NCBI GenBank assembly: GCA_028023455.1
Contig: JAQFVV010000158.1
Location: 186,001 to 250,000, forward strand
Length of the DNA: 64,000 nucleotides
Source: Epiperipatus broadwayi
Taxonomy: Eukaryota > Onychophora > Udeonychophora > Euonychophora > Peripatidae
Reading direction: 5' to 3'
The notes under the pieces are model-generated. The model searched no databases, was not told the DNA's origin, and saw only the letters and a program-made list of their open reading frames with translations. How positions within the stretch are numbered: position 1 is the stretch's first letter; each line of letters begins with the position of its first letter. The translations under genes and the position numbers were made by a program. Below are positions 51,501-61,785 of this stretch, piece by piece.

Positions 51501-52371
51501 TATATATATACCAAGATTTGGAAATTGGTGATAAGTTTTATAAAATCTCTTGATGATGATAAAATAAAGATGGAAAGAGACAATTGAGAAATGAAATTTT
51601 ATGGGACCCAATCAAAATCCTGATCTTTTCTGCACATGAGCAATAGAGTGAATGAGACTGCAATTGATAGAACTAGTAAAAAGTACAATTGAAGAAAAAT
51701 TACAGGATTTTCATTGTTAATGTTGTTGTTTTGTTTTTTCTTTACTTTGATTGTCTTATATCACAAAAGGTCCAGTAATAGATAACATTTTCTGGATTTT
51801 TTTTAAAACGTAGGACTTGAAGTAAATCTTAAAGAGCAAAATTATAGGGTAGTTCTATATTAAAAATGTTAAATAATTTGACATGAAATGGAAATTACAA
51901 CAGTTTTAAAACTTAATAAATTTAATACTGATTAAAAAAAAAAATTATCTTCTTTCTTTTCATTATTTTATCAAGAACCAGCTAACTTTAAATCAGAATA
52001 GATTTATGTCATAATAAAGCTGCTGAAATAATATATTTTTCATTATTTACATTAAAAAGTAATTTAAAATAAAGTAAAGATCAACATTTAGCTTTATCAG
52101 TACAACACCAGCTTCATTTGGGGGGTGTTCTCTAAAATCCATATCAGCAAAAAAATCATTAATTTACTTGGCAAAAGAGTCTTTCAATTAAAAAAAATAT
52201 GCATTTATAAATGAAATTCTAACATACACAAATGGTTCTGTGTTCTCACCTATTTTTTTTAATATGTTCACCATAGCCCATCCAGAAACAGAATCCAGAA
52301 AAATCTATACAAATTGGTATTCATTACATGATCACATTTCCTATACTAGCACATTAATTGTTGATAAACAG
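48590..52371. other. AT-rich DNA without a gene
   Basis: Almost 3.8 kb with homopolymers (G run at about 49,612-49,621) and short background frames. No motif or repeat partner was recognised. Confidence 0.5.
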
Positions 52372-52426
52372 AGCAAAACTCTCCATACAGTATTGCCACC
52401 TGTGCTAAACAGAGTAATCAATGGAT
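52372..52426 (+). repeat. Copy of a short dispersed repeat (family C)
   Basis: 'cagtattgccacctgtgct' and neighbouring bases match the repeat copies at 57,538-57,600 and 57,795-57,845 ('ctgtattgccatctattg'). Confidence 0.4.
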
Positions 52427-52476
52427 TCCAGAATGTTTGTGCATAAAATTCCTATCTAATGCCTACTCATCCAATA

Positions 52477-52518
52477 TCCCCAGACTAGTTTCTGGCTTGT
52501 GGCCTTCGTCAGTGAGGA
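52477..52518 (-). ncRNA. Hammerhead ribozyme candidate of Penelope-element type
   Basis: On the minus strand: stem I TCCTCA (52,518-52,513) pairs with TGGGGA (52,482-52,477), including one G-U pair. Core box CTGACGA is at 52,512-52,506. Stem II GGC/GCC closes CACAA, with an A-A mismatch at its base. Core box GAAA is at 52,492-52,489. Stem III is only A-T and C-G around TA, then GTC with predicted cleavage after 52,483. Type I hammerheads with such a minimal stem III are known from Penelope-like elements. No coding part of such an element was identified within 1 kb. Confidence 0.6.
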
Positions 52519-52539
52519 GCTTTGGTATTCATTGTTTGC

Positions 52540-53089
52540 TTTGATTTTACAAAAGATATTCTTCCTAAAAATATAAAAATCCCTTAATAAGAAATACAAT
52601 CTTTTCTAAAAATTGATGGAATTAGGGTAAGGTCCTAATCTCTAGAAGAATAATTTTATATTCAGTAGATTTAATGCTTCATCTGATAATCAAGAATCCA
52701 TTTAAAGATTCGAACAAAAAATATTTCTAGCTTACATTAATAAGGTTGTCTTAGTAGCTTATTTTCTTTTATATCAAAGCTATATCCAAAACAATTGTTA
52801 GAAAAGCCTTCTAGGAAAACTGACCGTCTCTATTTGGAATTATAATGAATGCTTGTACATGTACATATTTTAATCCTGAAAAGTGTGACCTTGTTTAAAA
52901 AAACTACTCATATTAAGACATTTAGAAGTGCAATTAAATATTATAAAAATATTTCAGGAACAAATGGATTATCATATCAGAGAATATAATCCTTCACAGT
53001 AAACATACATAGACTACATGTGTAGTCATTAAATTATGGATTACATAATTTAATTACTGCACATGTCTCAAATCTATATAGTCAACCAA
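52540..53089. other. AT-rich DNA without a gene
   Basis: Nothing recognised between the ribozyme candidate and the RTE element. Confidence 0.5.
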
Positions 53090-53272
53090 GAAGCAATAGA
53101 AGAAGCATACAAAATAAATTTCTTGCAACCTTTCAAATACAATAAGATCCAATAATAAAGCAAGTTTGATTTGATATTGAACATAATTCAGATTTGTCTG
53201 AAATTAATATGAAAATAACTGATACACTTTTAAAAACTGCAACAAAGATAGCTGGTAGAAATAAAGCAGCAA

Positions 53273-53830
53273 TTGGCCAATGAAATTTCTATTGATACTA
53301 GAGAATTTATGAAGAAAAGAAGGAATATGAAGATATACAAAAATGATGCATTAAAAAGAATTGAATATCTCAAATTTTGTAAAATGGTGTGGAAAAGAGT
53401 TGAAAATGATATAAGAAAGTATAACTGTGAACTAACAAAGAAAGCTGTAAAGAGAATAAAAGTCTAAAGAGTGTAAAATAACATTTTGGTATTGGTAGGA
53501 AATTTATACCTGCAATAAAAAAAAAAGTTGGAATTATTACTAAAAAGAGAGATGACATCATAAAATGGGTAGAAGACTTCTATCAAGAATTATATAGTAA
53601 TAAGAACAAGTAACTCCTATATCTATTATATCTTCTGAATTGCTCAGAATTTTAAATGAAGAAGTGAGACATGCAATTAAATTTATGAAGAAAGGAAAGG
53701 CTCCAGGTAATGATGGAATTATAATTGATATATTAACAGAAGCAGGCGAAGAAATATAACTTTTTTTAGCAAAGTTATATACCAAATGTCTAAATGATAA
53801 AGATGTACCAGATAATTGAAAGAATGCAGT
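53273..53830 (+). pseudogene. RTE ORF: linker and start of reverse transcriptase
   Basis: The linker reads 'REFMKKRRNMKIYKNDA' and 'KRVENDIRKYNCEL', typical of the Lys/Arg-rich RTE linker. From 53,640 'EEVRHAIKFMKKGKAPGNDG' gives the first reverse-transcriptase block. Stops and frameshifts (about 53,467, 53,615 and 53,758) break the frame. Confidence 0.75.
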
Positions 53831-55080
53831 ATTAATATTAATATTTAAAAAAGGTGATAAAGAAGATATTAGAAATTACAGACCTATCAGCCTTTTATCA
53901 GTTTTATACAAACTTTTTACCAAGATAATTACAACTCATCTAAAGAGAACATTGGATTTCCACCAACCAAGAGAACAAGCTGGATTTAAAAGTGGTTTTA
54001 GTACAGTAGATGTATCCAGGTATTGAGAGAAGTTATAGAAAGGACAAATGAATATGAGTTGCTATTATGCTTTGGATTTATAGATTATGAAAAGGCATTT
54101 GGTTCTATAAACATTTTTTCAGTGCTTAAAGCATTTGATTATCAAGGTATAAATCCAGATTATTGTCATATTTTAAAGAATATTTATAAAAATGCAACAG
54201 CAACAATTAGATTACATAATGATACTAGGAAAATCAACATTGAGAAGGGTGTAAGACAGGGTGACTCCATATCTCCAAAACTTTTTACAGCAGTGCTGCA
54301 AGAAGGATTTTGTGGATTAAAATGGGAAGCTAAAGGAGTGAAAGTAAATGGAGATTATTTAAGTCATTTAGATTTTGCAGATGATGTAGTTGTTTTTGCA
54401 AATAATGCTTTAGAGCTACAGGAAATGTTGCAGGAGTTATCAGATGAAAGTAGAAAAGTAGGACTAAAGATAAATGTTAAAAAGACTAAAGTAATGTTTA
54501 ATGGATTTTCTCAAAATATGAAAATAAAGATTGATTATGATGAGTTAGAAGAAGTTAACAGCTACAAATATCTTGGTCAGATTATTAATACAGATGGAAA
54601 CATAATGGATGAAATTAATCATAGAATTAAACTTGGTTGGAGTGCTTTTGGTAGAAATAACTTGATACTAAAAGGAAATATGCCTATGTGTTTGAAAAGG
54701 AAGGTTTTTAATAAATGTGTTTTACCAGTTCTTACTTATGGATCTGAGACTTGGACACTTAATAGAAGAGCAATACAGAGACTTCAGACCACTCAAAGAA
54801 GTATGGAGAGATGCATGTTGGGAGTAACAAGAAGAGATCGAAAATGTAATATATAGGTAAGAGAACAAACAGGTGTTACTGACCTCATTGAAAAAATTAA
54901 AAGACTGAAGTGGAATTGGGCTGGACATATTTCTAGAAGAGATGATAATAAATGGACAATTGAAATTTTAAACTGGATTCCAAGAAATTGTAAAAGACCC
55001 AGAAAGAGACCCCATGTGAGATGGATGGATGAAATAAGAAAGTGTGCAGGAGTGATATTAAGAAGAGAAGCTACAGATTA
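53831..55080 (+). pseudogene. RTE reverse transcriptase and C terminus
   Basis: 'LIFKKGDKEDIRNYRPISLL' and 'QAGFKSGFST' precede the long open part at 54,023-54,856. That part contains 'GFIDYEKAFGSIN' (palm block A), 'KGVRQGDSISPKLFT' (block B) and 'LDFADDVVVFA' (catalytic block C, intact) and ends with 'PVLTYGSETWTLNRR'. After a stop at 54,854 the same frame continues with 'KRLKWNWAGHISRR' and 'KRPRKRPHVRWMDEIRK', the hallmark RTE C terminus. The whole domain is recognisable, but the stops and the missing endonuclease make it non-autonomous. Confidence 0.85.
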
Positions 55081-55137
55081 GAGAAGATGGATTGAACTTG
55101 GAGAGACCTTCATTCTGCAGTGAATTGATAATGGTTG

Positions 55138-55975
55138 TTGATGATGATATAAATGGGGATGTATATTAGTGTTTCATGGGCAGCCAGTATAATATTGTCC
55201 TGGCTTGGCATGAAGATTATATTCTTCAAAGTCCACACACTACATTTTAGTTTAGTCTTATTAGAATTTAAGTTTATGGTTGGCCAATACATTAATAGTA
55301 GTAAGTGGCCAGAGCATTGATGATGATCAGCATATTTAATCTCCCAGTATTATTGTTCTTATGGTTATGTATTTTGATGGATGAGCACTTAAGTGGTGCA
55401 TTCAAATTAATATGTTTAAATAATTTCCCAAGCTGAAAATGGCTCAAGAGTTAGCCTAGACTTCAGAGACCCATTTCCAATCCAATCAACAGATTGACTG
55501 TTGATTTATATTTATATTGTTCACATCCAGCCACAAAGCAGACCATTGATTTATTGTAGTGTATTTTGATTGATCATTCATGATGATGAATGGTTGGTGT
55601 TTTGAGTATTACTTACTCATACTTATTGATAATGCTGGTTGATAGTTAATCAGAACTAGGCTGATATAGCTGGCTGATTTCTCAGAGTTCTCATTTCTCA
55701 TGCTCTCTGATATATAAAATTGCTTATATATATTTTTTGGATATTAACATTACTTAATATCTTCTCACTTTAATATCTTTACCAATAATAATTATATATT
55801 TTTATACTTAATAGTATCTTATTTTAATATCTTACTTAAATATTACATCTAACATTACTTGTATTTTAAATTTATTGTTTCATTATCATGTATTAAATTG
55901 ACTTGGGTTTGATAATGATTATGCTATCACCCCAGGTTCACATCTTTTCGATATCTCATCCCGTTACAATATAGA
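55138..55975 (+). repeat. Dispersed repeat family B copy, ending in a CCGTTACA terminus
   Basis: Begins directly after the RTE tail. It shares 'ttcaaagtccacacactacatttta', 'ggccaatacattaatag' and 'gtggccagagcattgatgatg' (in short blocks) with the copies at 10,130 and 17,570. The last bases, 'atcccgttaca' next to an AT-rich flank at 55,966, are the mirror image of 'tgtaacgg' at 18,512 and 41,021. Confidence 0.55.
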
Positions 55976-55998
55976 TAATCTGTGTTGTGATATTCATG

Positions 55999-56808
55999 AT
56001 TTTAAATTAGCACAAGTCTCCCCAAAGTATTTGCTATTGCAGGGAGGGCAGGCTATGGAATAAACTAGTTGAAGTTTGTCATCGCTGTTAAGCTTATGCT
56101 TAGAATTATTGATGAGTGTATTGAGGGAAGGAGGGCATCGAAAACCGATATTAAAGTCTTTAGACAGGATGGATATTAATTTTGTGTGATATTAACAATA
56201 AACAGCATATTGATTTAGGGGTTTGACATATTTATATCTGTTATAAAATACCTTAATTTTATTGTTAAGCATGGAGGAAGAATTACCTGCTTGAATAAGG
56301 TCTCTCTTGTAAGCTTCCAGATTGTCTTTGGCATCACCATAAATTTGCATAGTTCAAAGTTTCTAAACATGAAAGCTGTAAAATCTGTGATCTTGTATGG
56401 GAAAGAAAGTCACAAAGGTGAATGCAAGTAGTCTCTAATGGTGATGGGCTGGTATTTACAAAGTTTTCTTGCTTAATAACTTTAAACTATGCAAATTTAT
56501 GGCTGACACCAAATACAATGCCTTATTCACGCGGGTTATTCTCTCTCCATGCTTAACAATCAAATTAAAGGATTTTATAAGACATAAATATGTCAAACTC
56601 ACTGATCCAAAGCCTCGGATCCATATATCTTTTAACACTAACATCCACACAAATTTAACCTCCATCCTGTCTAAAAATGATATTTTTCTTTCCTCAATGC
56701 ACTCATCAATAATTCTAGGGACAAGCTTAACAGTGATGACAAAACTCAACTAGTTTAGTTCATAGCCTGTCCCTCCTGCAATACCAAATACTTTGGGGAG
56801 GCTCATGC
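55999..56808. repeat. Long palindrome of two Penelope-like fragments, head to head
   Basis: The left arm (55,999-56,375) is an inverted, diverged copy of the right arm (56,458-56,808), with about 80 bases between them. Shared blocks include 'ctccccaaagtattt', 'ttgttaagcatggag' and 'cataaatttgcatagtt'. The right arm reads in the coding sense, the left arm in antisense. Confidence 0.75.
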
Positions 56809-57061
56809 CAGCTTAAAATTCCGGATATCCCAACACATGTATAGTCTATAAAACATGGCTAAAACAAATCCATCATATAGCTCAGTGTTTGTAGAACATA
56901 AAAAAGTCATTAGTCGTGCTTTTAAACCTGCTTCTGCCAAGATTATTTGCCTCAAAAGTAATCACAGAAAATGTAAAATCAAAGAAGCTTGGCATATAAT
57001 TAATTCCACAGATAGAATAAACATACAAGCCAATAGTGTTTCCTCAATGTACATTGGGTGA
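56469..57061 (+). pseudogene. Penelope-like element: linker and GIY-YIG endonuclease, broken
   Basis: An open part (56,469-56,753) gives a linker with 'PRIHISFNTNIHTNLTSIL'. In a second frame 'KTQLV', a stop replacing the usual Tyr, and 'FIACPSCNTKYFGEAHASLK' form the GIY-YIG endonuclease core (YIG is YFG here), continuing with 'FRISQHM'. After another in-frame stop at 56,849 the sequence 'SSVFVEHKK' and 'KIKEAWHIINSTDRINIQAN' completes the C-terminal block typical of these elements. The reverse transcriptase is absent. Two stops and a frameshift make it dead. Confidence 0.65.
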
Positions 57062-57277
57062 TCAATTTTCAAATATAGGCAGTGCTTAATAACCCACCTA
57101 TTATACATGTAATTATGAAAATCTCCTAACTAGTCCATAGTTAAAACTTTTTACAATCAGAAACACTGTCCCTCTCTGCAATAATCTTTCAGTTTTACTG
57201 ACATTCTGTAACGAAAGTTGACCTAGTAGATCATTAAACAAATTATTTCAGTTGTATTTATTATTATTTACTCATCT

Positions 57278-57309
<32 letters not shown>

Positions 57310-57537
57310 CTCATTCTGCCTTCAAACAATTTAATTAATATTTTAATTAGGAACTATCAAACAACTAAAAAGAAAGTGTATAGTGTTTTTTGATCTTAAA
57401 CTAATGTTAAATGTAAATTTTTAAAAAAATGTTAAACTTAGAAAAGAAATCATCAGGCAACTTAACAATTCAAAAATTACAAATATTTTTATGCCTTTGT
57501 GACATTTTGCTTTCAATTGGGCATCAGAAAGATGAAA
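57062..57537. other. AT-rich DNA with an (AT)n(GT)n microsatellite at 57,283-57,310
   Basis: The first part is probably the 3' untranslated region of the Penelope-like remnant. An (AT)n tract passes into (GT)n at 57,283-57,310. No gene. Confidence 0.6.
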
Positions 57538-58525
57538 CAAAAGCTGTCCCATACTGTATTGCCATCTATTGTAAGTTGCGGAATTACCAGATATTTTATT
57601 ACGTCAAATTCTCTTCCTCTGAGCAGTTTCTAGTTTTTACCTTAATTCCATTTTCAAATTAAAAATCTGAAATTCAAATCAAGTTAAAGTTTTAAATCCA
57701 AATCAACCTGTTTGAATAAGTAAACTATAGACACTTTCTTTCTCTGGCTAAAAATGTTAATAATAGAGCAAATCATATAATTCTCCAGTTATACAGAAAC
57801 AGTTTCCTACTTTACTGCTATCTATTATAAGTTCAGTAATCAATAATTATCATATTTCTTATTGAAATTTAATCCTCATTATTATGCTAATTTGTAGCTT
57901 TGTCTTTATCAATGAAGCTTTGGGATTCAAAGTTGGAAGCAAAACAGTCAAGCAATCTTACTTAATCTTTAATTCTGTTTTCATATTCTAAGCTAAAAAC
58001 TTGAAATTCAAATCAGCCTAAGATTTCTGAGAATGAGATTTAAATGCAGTAAAGTTTCTAGTAAACACTGATTACTATAGCTTACAATAGATGGCAGTAG
58101 AGTAGAGACATGCTTTTGTTTATCATATTGTGTACCTAAATAATTGATTTTTTATTGTTAAGATTCCAGTTAGGAGAGTAAGGTACCTGCAGTCAATAAA
58201 AAATTGAAGCTATTATAATGTGTAGAAATTGAACTGGAGTTACTCCATACGACTGTTCAAACAAGTTGATTTTAGTTCAAAACCTTAAGCTGATGTAAAT
58301 TTCAGGTTTTTATTTTGAATATTAAAATGGAATTAAGGATGTTACCAGAAGCTTGACTGTATTGTTTGGATATCAAATCCTCAGTGATAAGGAAGAAAAT
58401 TGGAAATTGGTTTAAGTATAGAAATTTAAATGCAATAAAGTGTCTAGTAATCCCCTCATTCCTCAAACTTATAATTGATGACAGTAATACAGGAAGCTGC
58501 TTTTGTTTAATCTTACTGGATAAAG
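57538..58525. repeat. Cluster of a short dispersed repeat (family C), two plus and two minus copies
   Basis: Copies at 57,538-57,600 (+), 57,795-57,845 (+), 58,075-58,125 (-) and 58,455-58,525 (-) share the motif 'acaaaagc', 'tgccatctattgtaagt' and nearby bases. The arrangement is symmetrical, so the region can fold back on itself. It lies directly upstream of the somatomedin-B gene. Confidence 0.5.
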
Positions 58526-58981
58526 TGGAGAAATGATTTTTTATTATTATAATCGTAGGATGTTGACATAAAGCAGAATTAGAATAGCTTTTTCTTTTAA
58601 AAAAAATATACATAAAATCCAAAATTAGATAGCAGAACACTGATCAAAAATTGTTTTGATTCAAACTTCTCATAAAGATGCTAATAGAAGAATAAAAAAC
58701 GTGTTGGTTTTGCTTTTTTAATAACCGTATAATAAAATCGTAAATAGTATAGTATTCAAAAAACGCTATAATGTACATTATAATGTATATTTATATATAC
58801 ACACACCAATTTGAATACTGTATTTTTTTTAAGGGACTATTTTCTCCAGTAAAATTTATTTTTAATTCAAGGTCATTGGCATTTATTGATTGTAATTAGT
58901 TTTACAAACTTGTCATCTATTGCTTCAGGGTGTGTAACTTTTGTTAACTACATTTAGAGTCGCTTTTTGTTCGTTTTTATT
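58526..58981. other. Upstream region of the somatomedin-B gene
   Basis: AT-rich DNA with a short (TA)n(CA)n stretch at about 58,790-58,806. An in-frame TAG at 58,955-58,957 precedes the gene's first ATG. No clear TATA box or initiator can be singled out in this composition. Confidence 0.5.
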
Positions 58982-60235
58982 ATGAACGAAGCAATTCGGA
59001 CAGTTCAACTGATCCTCTTTTTGGCTCAGAGTATTATTGTGTCATCTCAAAATAATATTCATGCAGCCTCGTGTTTTCCTAACGATTCCTGCGAAAGGAA
59101 AACGCATTTTTCAACTGCGGGAGATGATGCGGTTATTAACAGTGATGAAAAGCGACGTTTGTTTTACGAATCTAATTGTTTTTGTGATTCTGTCTGTGGC
59201 ATCCAGGATGACTGTTGTAAGGACGCTAAAATAGACAGTCAAATATTAGATAAAAATAAATATAGCTGCACTCCTTTAGTTGGAAAAACATTTGGCGTGT
59301 TCACGTACAACGTATGCCCTTCAGATTATAAAAAGAAGAAAATAAAAGAGAATTGTGAAGTTCAAGCTGATTGCATTAAAGATCCCTTCAAATGTTTGCC
59401 AATATTAAGTTTAAATTCACACATTGCATTTAAAAACATTTATTGTGCGGTATGTAACGAAGGAGAAATGGCCTCCAACTCCTCGTTTTGGATTCCTATA
59501 CTGAACTGCCGTACCCTCTTTCCACTGCCAAGCTTAGCTCTTATAGTGAGAACACTTCTAGATCGGATTACATATAATCCTAATACTGGAGAATGGGAAC
59601 CGGAATTTAATGGTGATCCTTTGGTATCAGAGGGTTGTCGTATGTCTTTTGAATACCCTCCAGAAGCAGCCTTTATACGTCTATGTAAACCGAGGATAGA
59701 CACTTGCGCTTCTGACTGGATTGATGAAGAAACCAAACAGTTATGTGAAAATCATACCGCGTTTGTGTACATAAAAAGCTCAGATAACGAATTAGAAAAA
59801 ACGTATCGAAATATTTATTGTGCTGCATGTAACTACGAAAATCTTACTAACTTGGAATGTCAATTTATTCCCCAGGAGACTAAAGGCAATTCGCTACTGC
59901 AAACTGTTAATTATGTATTTTATTTACTTAATACTCGATTACTTGATTTGACTTTTTCCAATCTGATTTCATCAAGTTTCTTTCTTAAAGATCCTGTGCT
60001 GCGATTAGGAAAGTCCGAAGAAGAGGTTGAGAATATTCATGCTCGAATGCTTAAATTAAGCCCACGTGTCAAAGCATCAGAATTTTCTTATGCCATACTC
60101 ATGGATTCAGATTACAGCAAAGGTGGGAATATTGTAGGTTCAAATCAAAACTGTCCTACTGGACAAGTGTTTAATAGTTTTAAAAAAAAATGTCAAGTGG
60201 TATATTGTGGTGGTAGATATGATACAAACTGTTAA
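58982..60235 (+). CDS. Secreted or receptor-ectodomain protein with somatomedin-B domain
   Basis: This is the one intact gene-like frame: 417 residues from the ATG at 58,982, which is the first ATG after an in-frame stop at 58,955. Residues 1-23 form a signal peptide with a hydrophobic core ('VQLILFLAQSIIV'). Residues 31-96 hold eight cysteines (31, 37, 66, 68, 72, 78, 79, 96) with the core CFCDSVCGIQDDCC, the somatomedin-B pattern. Two copies of a cysteine motif follow, KNIYCAVCN (151-159) and RNIYCAACN (276-284), as in ectodomains of invertebrate Methuselah-like G-protein-coupled receptors. 'CPTGQVFNSFKKKC' at 391-404 resembles the cysteine loop before their membrane part. Sequons are at N34, N166, N257 and N287. 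No transmembrane helix is encoded. Either the protein is secreted, or the frame is a large first exon spliced to a distant 7TM exon, for example at GGTG|GTAGAT near 60,214. Not recognised by name. Confidence 0.8.
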   Translation: MNEAIRTVQLILFLAQSIIVSSQNNIHAASCFPNDSCERKTHFSTAGDDAVINSDEKRRLFYESNCFCDSVCGIQDDCCKDAKIDSQILDKNKYSCTPLVGKTFGVFTYNVCPSDYKKKKIKENCEVQADCIKDPFKCLPILSLNSHIAFKNIYCAVCNEGEMASNSSFWIPILNCRTLFPLPSLALIVRTLLDRITYNPNTGEWEPEFNGDPLVSEGCRMSFEYPPEAAFIRLCKPRIDTCASDWIDEETKQLCENHTAFVYIKSSDNELEKTYRNIYCAACNYENLTNLECQFIPQETKGNSLLQTVNYVFYLLNTRLLDLTFSNLISSSFFLKDPVLRLGKSEEEVENIHARMLKLSPRVKASEFSYAILMDSDYSKGGNIVGSNQNCPTGQVFNSFKKKCQVVYCGGRYDTNC

Positions 60236-60247
60236 AAAAATGTTGAC

Positions 60248-60253
60248 AATAAA
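60248..60253 (+). promoter_or_regulatory. Possible polyadenylation signal
   Basis: AATAAA lies 12 bases after the stop codon of the somatomedin-B gene, which would fit an intronless secreted product. In this AT-rich DNA the hexamer is frequent, so the support is weak. Confidence 0.3.
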
Positions 60254-61660
<1,407 letters not shown>

Positions 61661-61785
61661 GAATGGTTTATTGCTTGGGAAATTATAAGAAGTTTGATCA
61701 CTGGAAGTCATAATCTGTTGAGTTTGAACTCCAGAGCCCACCATTCTATAACTGCAATGAACCATGCAGGGCTTTTAATGTTGAT
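61661..61785 (+). repeat. Microsatellite-linked short repeat
   Basis: Directly after the AAT tract, 'cttgggaaattataagaag', 'tttgatcactggaag' and 'tttgaactcc' match in order the sequence after the trinucleotide tract at 41,760-41,840. 'gagtttgaactccagagcc' is loosely B-box-like. Confidence 0.45.

Larger units (their letters stand above)
53090..55137 (+). mobile_element. RTE-type LINE, 5'-truncated, with reverse transcriptase
   Basis: The element starts within the linker after the endonuclease and runs through a complete but interrupted reverse transcriptase to the RTE-type 3' end ('tgaattgataatggttg' followed by a short GAT-rich tail). No endonuclease is present, so it is a 5'-truncated insertion. 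It is better preserved than the CR1/L2-like copies, with one frame of 277 codons still open. Confidence 0.85.

Noticed and set aside
52240-52446. Plus-strand frame with 'TNWYS', first considered as a Penelope-type reverse-transcriptase fragment
   Set aside because: Part of it overlaps a copy of the short dispersed repeat family C, and the remaining similarity is only a few residues.
56456-56749. 97-codon minus-strand frame opposite the Penelope-like linker
   Set aside because: The plus strand continues into the GIY-YIG motif; the minus frame has no recognisable domain.
57170-57195. GAAAC...GTC resembling the second half of a hammerhead after the Penelope-like remnant
   Set aside because: No CTGANGA box upstream at a suitable distance.
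59440-59736. 98-codon minus-strand frame inside the somatomedin-B gene
   Set aside because: Shadow frame; the plus-strand frame has a signal peptide and domain cysteines.
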